Shown one piece after another: positions 8,097-10,624 of a stretch of DNA of 10,624 bases (position 1 is the first letter of the stretch; every line of letters starts with the position of its first letter). Below the pieces are notes generated by a model. That model worked only from the letters and a program-made list of their open reading frames with translations. It ran no database searches and was not told the DNA's origin. Source of the stretch: an uncultured Phascolarctobacterium sp. (GTDB taxonomy: Bacteria > Bacillota > Negativicutes > Acidaminococcales > Acidaminococcaceae); contig CAMFZA010000045.1 of the NCBI GenBank assembly GCA_946002345.1, positions 1 to 10,624 of the forward strand. Reading direction: 5' to 3'. The position numbers were made by a program, and so were the translations under genes.

Positions 8097-9120
8097 CAAA
8101 ATCAAAATGTTAGTGCTCAGTCTAACGGGCAAGTGTAATTTTGCTTGCCGCTACTGTTATGCTGCTGAGCATGAACGTATTTGTATGCAAAAGGAAACAG
8201 CTTTGGCGGCTCTACAACTAGCTCCTCGTGATGAAAGCTTTATTTTGCAGTTTTCCGGAGGAGAACCCCTGTTAAACTTTAAAGTGCTACGGGCGGTCGT
8301 TGAGCAGGTCGAAGAGGAAAAACTGCCTGCTATCATGCAGATCCAGACCAATGCTTCTTTGTTGACCGATGAAATAGCTCTCTTTTTATATAAGCATAAG
8401 GTGGCTATTGGCGTTAGCTTAGATGGTAGACCTCACGTAAATGACAAGCTGCGCTTGAAAAAGAGTGGCTATGGAGCAACGGGGGCTACTTTAAAGGGCA
8501 TAGAGATTTTAAGAAGAAACAATATTGCCTGTGGTATTACCTGTGTTGTTACTGCTGAAAATGTTCATGAGCTAAGTGGAATTGTAGATTTTGCCTATTT
8601 TTTGGGTAATATTCGTAAAATAGGCTTTGATATCCTGCGGGGACAGGGGCGGGGAGTGAACCTTCGGCCACCTGCTGCTAAGGATATGGAGGCAGCCATG
8701 GAGCTAGTTTATGCTAGAAGGGATACCTTGACAAGGCTCACTGGTGTTTACATAGAGATTGCTCAACAGGAACGAGTAAAAACACTTTGCCGAGGCAACT
8801 GTCGTACCTTTGGTCATTGTTATGCCATGAATGGTGAGGCAGCCTTTGTAACTGCCAACGGCAATATTTACGCTTGCTCTTCCTTGATTGGCAATCAGGA
8901 CTTTTATCTTGGCAATGTAATAAACGGTTTAGAACAGGAATTAGTGGATAAAACAAAGCAGTTTATAAGTGATTCCATGGATTTTTGTCGTCAGTGTCCA
9001 GATTTCAAGCTGTGCGGTGGAGGCTGCTTTGCCCGTTGGTATGGCATGGAAAACAAGGATGATTATGGTGCTGAATGCGCTATGAAGCGTGTGTCTATTA
9101 AACAGGTTAAGCGGGAATGA
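8089..9120 (+). CDS. Radical SAM/SPASM enzyme
   Basis: 343 residues from ATG 8089, beginning MTSKIKMLVLSLTGKCNF. Seen: CX3CX2C motif CNFACRYC at Cys16, Cys20, Cys23 for the SAM-binding [4Fe-4S] cluster; QFSGGEPLLN at 54-63 (GGE motif for SAM); QTNASLL; GVSLDG. The C-terminus carries a textbook SPASM domain for two auxiliary clusters: Cys244, GNIYAC (GX4C, Cys263), then CX2CX5CX3C at Cys300, 303, 309, 313 and a last Cys330. Two extra cysteines, Cys234 and Cys238 (CRGNC), sit just before. SPASM enzymes modify peptides (anSME, PqqE, sactisynthases), but NirJ, AhbC and AhbD, related in layout, modify tetrapyrrole side chains. With chelatase and CbiZ neighbours, and no small precursor peptide gene seen, a tetrapyrrole substrate is the better inference. 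Overlap with cobN is 8 bases. Confidence 0.9.
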   Translation: MTSKIKMLVLSLTGKCNFACRYCYAAEHERICMQKETALAALQLAPRDESFILQFSGGEPLLNFKVLRAVVEQVEEEKLPAIMQIQTNASLLTDEIALFLYKHKVAIGVSLDGRPHVNDKLRLKKSGYGATGATLKGIEILRRNNIACGITCVVTAENVHELSGIVDFAYFLGNIRKIGFDILRGQGRGVNLRPPAAKDMEAAMELVYARRDTLTRLTGVYIEIAQQERVKTLCRGNCRTFGHCYAMNGEAAFVTANGNIYACSSLIGNQDFYLGNVINGLEQELVDKTKQFISDSMDFCRQCPDFKLCGGGCFARWYGMENKDDYGAECAMKRVSIKQVKRE

Positions 9121-9134
9121 TTATAAGAACTATC

Positions 9135-9167
9135 ATGGAGGGAGAATTAGAAGAGAGAGGTGAATGA
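9135..9167 (+). repeat. Copy B of the direct repeat: relic of a cobN-type 3' end before cbiZ
   Basis: Within the 43-base spacer between the radical SAM gene and cbiZ, an ATG at 9135 opens a ten-codon frame, MEGELEERGE, ending TGA at 9165-9167 across the cbiZ start. The first eight residues are identical to the C-terminal MEGELEER of the CobN-type protein, with four differences in the DNA over those codons, all silent. It also supplies the purine-rich leader of cbiZ. It could be a relic or a coupling mini-ORF; chance resemblance of purine-rich leaders is the alternative. Confidence 0.55.
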
Positions 9168-10255
9168 TGTTGTCAGTGCATTTGTGCTCCTTATCTGCAG
9201 GAGATCAGGTATATTTTTACGATAAAAGCATAGTAATTTACTTCAGTGGCAAGCGTAAGGTTTTGAGTACTTCGCTTTATAATGGTGGTTATCATGAGGA
9301 TTACGTGGCTGTTTATAATTACGATGCTAAGCAGGGCGCTGGTATGCCATGTGAGATGTTGGCAGATACATATGTGGAGCATATGAGGCTGATTTCTAAG
9401 CGCTTGTCTTTGGATCCAGACCATGTAACTGGTATGGGAACGGCAGCTAGTATGGAGAATGTAGCCATGGCCACGGAAAATTTCAAAGAATTAATTGTTA
9501 CAGCCATCGTGACTGGTGGTATTGAGACTAACGGGGGAAGGGTTGGTGACCCGGCAGACTTTTATCGACCAATCGAAAAGCCCGATAAATTTGGCACCAT
9601 TAATATTATGCTGTATATTGATTGTGATTTGCCTCCTGGAACGTTGGCTAGAGCTCTTGTAACTTGTACTGAAGCTAAAACTGCGGCTATTCAGGAGTTA
9701 ATGGAAGAAAGCAAATATTCTAATGGTTTGGCAACTGGAAGTGGTACTGATACAACAATTATTGTTGCAAATAGTGAAAGTCCCTTATATTTGGAAGGCG
9801 CCGGCAAACACAGTAAATTGGGGGAGCTGATTGGTAAGACTGTAAAAAAAGCTGTTAAAGAGGCTTTGGAAAAACAAAGCGGCTTGAATCCAAAAAGGCA
9901 GCATGATGCGTTAAAACGCATGAAAAGGTTTGGCGTGTTACCTGGGACCATGTGGAATGATTTTAGTAAAGTAAAAAGTACTACTATAAAACCCCAGTAT
10001 TTACTAGAGGCAGAAAAACTAGCTAAAGAAAACGATATGCTTTGTTTTACGTCTCTATATATCCATCTAATATATAAATATTCTTGGGAACTAATTGGTG
10101 AGGAGGAGATGATAAAAACTGGACAGGTGATTATCCATAATTTAGCAGAAAGGTATAGTGTTGACTATCCTGTAATAGATAAATCTAGCTTAGATGGAAT
10201 GCTACAAGCATGGAAAGAATTATTCAATAATGTAGTTATTTCAAGAATTAAATAA
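9164..10255 (+). CDS. cbiZ: CbiZ-type adenosylcobinamide amidohydrolase with C-terminal extension
   Basis: 363 residues. CbiZ hydrolyses the amide between the corrin ring and aminopropanol in adenosylcobinamide, giving adenosylcobyric acid for corrinoid salvage. Seen family motifs in order: VLSTSLYNGG (33-42), GMGTAASMENV (90-100), TGGIETNGGRVGDP (117-130), GTINIML (144-150), TEAKTAAI (169-176), ATGSGTDTTIIV (190-201), GAGKHSKLGELIG (212-224). The typical family protein ends soon after this, at about 220-240 residues. Here about 120 more residues follow (240-363), basic then mixed, with no domain I recognise; the DNA there is much poorer in GC (30% by hand count over 9961-10260). Start is ATG 9164 or ATG 9167, both next to GAGGTGA. 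With chelatase and reductase neighbours the substrate may be another amidated tetrapyrrole. Family call is firm, exact substrate is not. Confidence 0.88.
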   Translation: MMLSVHLCSLSAGDQVYFYDKSIVIYFSGKRKVLSTSLYNGGYHEDYVAVYNYDAKQGAGMPCEMLADTYVEHMRLISKRLSLDPDHVTGMGTAASMENVAMATENFKELIVTAIVTGGIETNGGRVGDPADFYRPIEKPDKFGTINIMLYIDCDLPPGTLARALVTCTEAKTAAIQELMEESKYSNGLATGSGTDTTIIVANSESPLYLEGAGKHSKLGELIGKTVKKAVKEALEKQSGLNPKRQHDALKRMKRFGVLPGTMWNDFSKVKSTTIKPQYLLEAEKLAKENDMLCFTSLYIHLIYKYSWELIGEEEMIKTGQVIIHNLAERYSVDYPVIDKSSLDGMLQAWKELFNNVVISRIK

Positions 10256-10261
10256 AGAGGG

Positions 10262-10298
10262 GAGTAAGGTGATATTTGTATGTTGCCTTACTCTTTTT
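10262..10298 (+). terminator. Rho-independent terminator after cbiZ
   Basis: GAGTAAGG (10262-10269) pairs perfectly with CCTTACTC (10286-10293). The stem can continue inward by six pairs, three of them G-U, to a four-base loop, and is followed at once by TTTTT (10294-10298). It lies 7 bases past the cbiZ stop and should end transcription of the upstream cluster. Confidence 0.88.
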
Positions 10299-10315
10299 AC
10301 ATTTTAGTACTAAGA

Positions 10316-10350
10316 TTGCTTGAGTATATACCTAGTAGATAGTTTAAAAT
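10316..10350 (+). promoter_or_regulatory. Possible promoter for the chelatase ATPase gene
   Basis: The AT-rich gap 10299-10389 must hold a promoter if the terminator is efficient. The best sigma-70-like pair I can see is TTGAGT (10320-10325) and TTTAAA (10343-10348) with 17 bases between. Both are partial matches, and other AT-rich hexamers lie downstream, so the exact site is uncertain. No operator or riboswitch is evident. Confidence 0.3.
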
Positions 10351-10389
10351 TATAGATAGCTTTTTCTAATAATAAATTCTATTAAGCCT

Positions 10390-10395
10390 AGGAGG
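10390..10395 (+). promoter_or_regulatory. Ribosome binding site of the chelatase ATPase gene
   Basis: AGGAGG lies 7 bases before ATG 10403, an optimal arrangement that fixes this start. Confidence 0.85.
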
Positions 10396-10402
10396 AAAAT
10401 AA

Positions 10403-10624
10403 ATGAAACGTACTGCAGTCTATCCCTTTACTGCCATTGTGGGACAGGAGGATATGAAGCTATCTTTGATTTTGAATGTTATTAACCCTGCTTTGGGTGG
10501 AGTATTAATAAAGGGTGAAAAGGGCACAGCTAAATCCACTGCTGTACGTGCTTTAGCAGAGCTCTTGCCCGCCATGGAAGTTGTTCAGGGGTGTAAATTC
10601 CATTGCGACCCTAAGGATAGTAAT
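10403..10624 (+). CDS. ChlI/BchI-type AAA+ chelatase subunit, 3'-truncated
   Basis: 74 codons are visible before the window edge. The N-terminus reads [19 protein letters not shown], the signature opening of Mg-chelatase I subunits, then [20 protein letters not shown] with the Walker A P-loop GEKGTAKS (a variant of the usual GDRGTGKS), and the FHCDPKD segment that follows in this family. These ATPases form hexameric rings that, with a D-type integrin subunit, drive metal insertion by the large H/CobN-type subunit. A natural partner for the CobN-type protein upstream, though behind its own terminator and probable promoter. Many such bacterial proteins are I-D fusions; the rest of the gene is off the window, so whether the D and MIDAS parts follow is unknown. 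Confidence 0.9.
   Translation, partial: MKRTAVYPFTAIVGQEDMKLSLILNVINPALGGVLIKGEKGTAKSTAVRALAELLPAMEVVQGCKFHCDPKDSN

Noticed and set aside
7599..8132. 177-codon open frame on the minus strand
   Set aside because: It is antisense to well-conserved cobN sequence, has no recognisable family and no convincing start signal.
1..10624. Chlorophyll/bacteriochlorophyll synthesis cluster (BchLNB or BchXYZ with BchHID)
   Set aside because: The reductase has DSTRLLLG and GCAGRG rather than the ChlL forms, the large subunit is CobN-like rather than BchH-like, and no other photosynthesis gene is present.

Overview
The window reads as a compact tetrapyrrole-modification locus from a strictly anaerobic bacterium. 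Strong AGGAGG-type ribosome binding sites, tight gene overlaps, middling GC that dips in AT-rich spots, and a short lipoprotein signal peptide suggest a Bacillota-type host. Negativicutes or a clostridial relative is my guess only. All genes lie on the + strand. No tRNA, rRNA, CRISPR array, transposase or other mobile element is visible, and no gene-free stretch exceeds 300 bases.

Layout: (1) 1-3352 holds three overlapping genes for a nitrogenase-like enzyme: the 3' part of a NifH-type reductase gene (start lies off the window), then two NifD/NifK/NifE-type catalytic subunits. (2) 3349-4314 encodes a lipoprotein substrate-binding protein of the BtuF/FecB class, joined by an ATGA overlap. (3) 4380-8096 encodes a full-length CobN-type chelatase large subunit. 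(4) 8089-9120 encodes a radical SAM/SPASM enzyme. (5) 9164-10255 encodes a CbiZ-type adenosylcobinamide amidohydrolase with an unusual C-terminal extension. (6) A clear rho-independent terminator at 10262-10298 ends this unit. (7) After an AT-rich gap, 10403 to the window end starts a ChlI/BchI-type AAA+ chelatase ATPase gene, cut by the edge.

The locus therefore combines a NifH/NifDK-type reductase (relatives reduce protochlorophyllide, chlorophyllide or Ni-sirohydrochlorin diamide), two parts of an ATP-dependent metal chelatase (large subunit and AAA+ subunit), a radical SAM enzyme of a class that includes the tetrapyrrole enzymes NirJ/AhbC/AhbD, an amidohydrolase known from corrinoid salvage, and a ligand-capture lipoprotein. 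The sequence shows no nitrogen-fixation cofactor genes and no photosynthesis genes. The likeliest reading, which is inference, is a pathway that makes, remodels or salvages a metal-tetrapyrrole that I cannot match to any pathway I know. Whether it inserts or removes a metal, and which metal and macrocycle are involved, cannot be read from the DNA.
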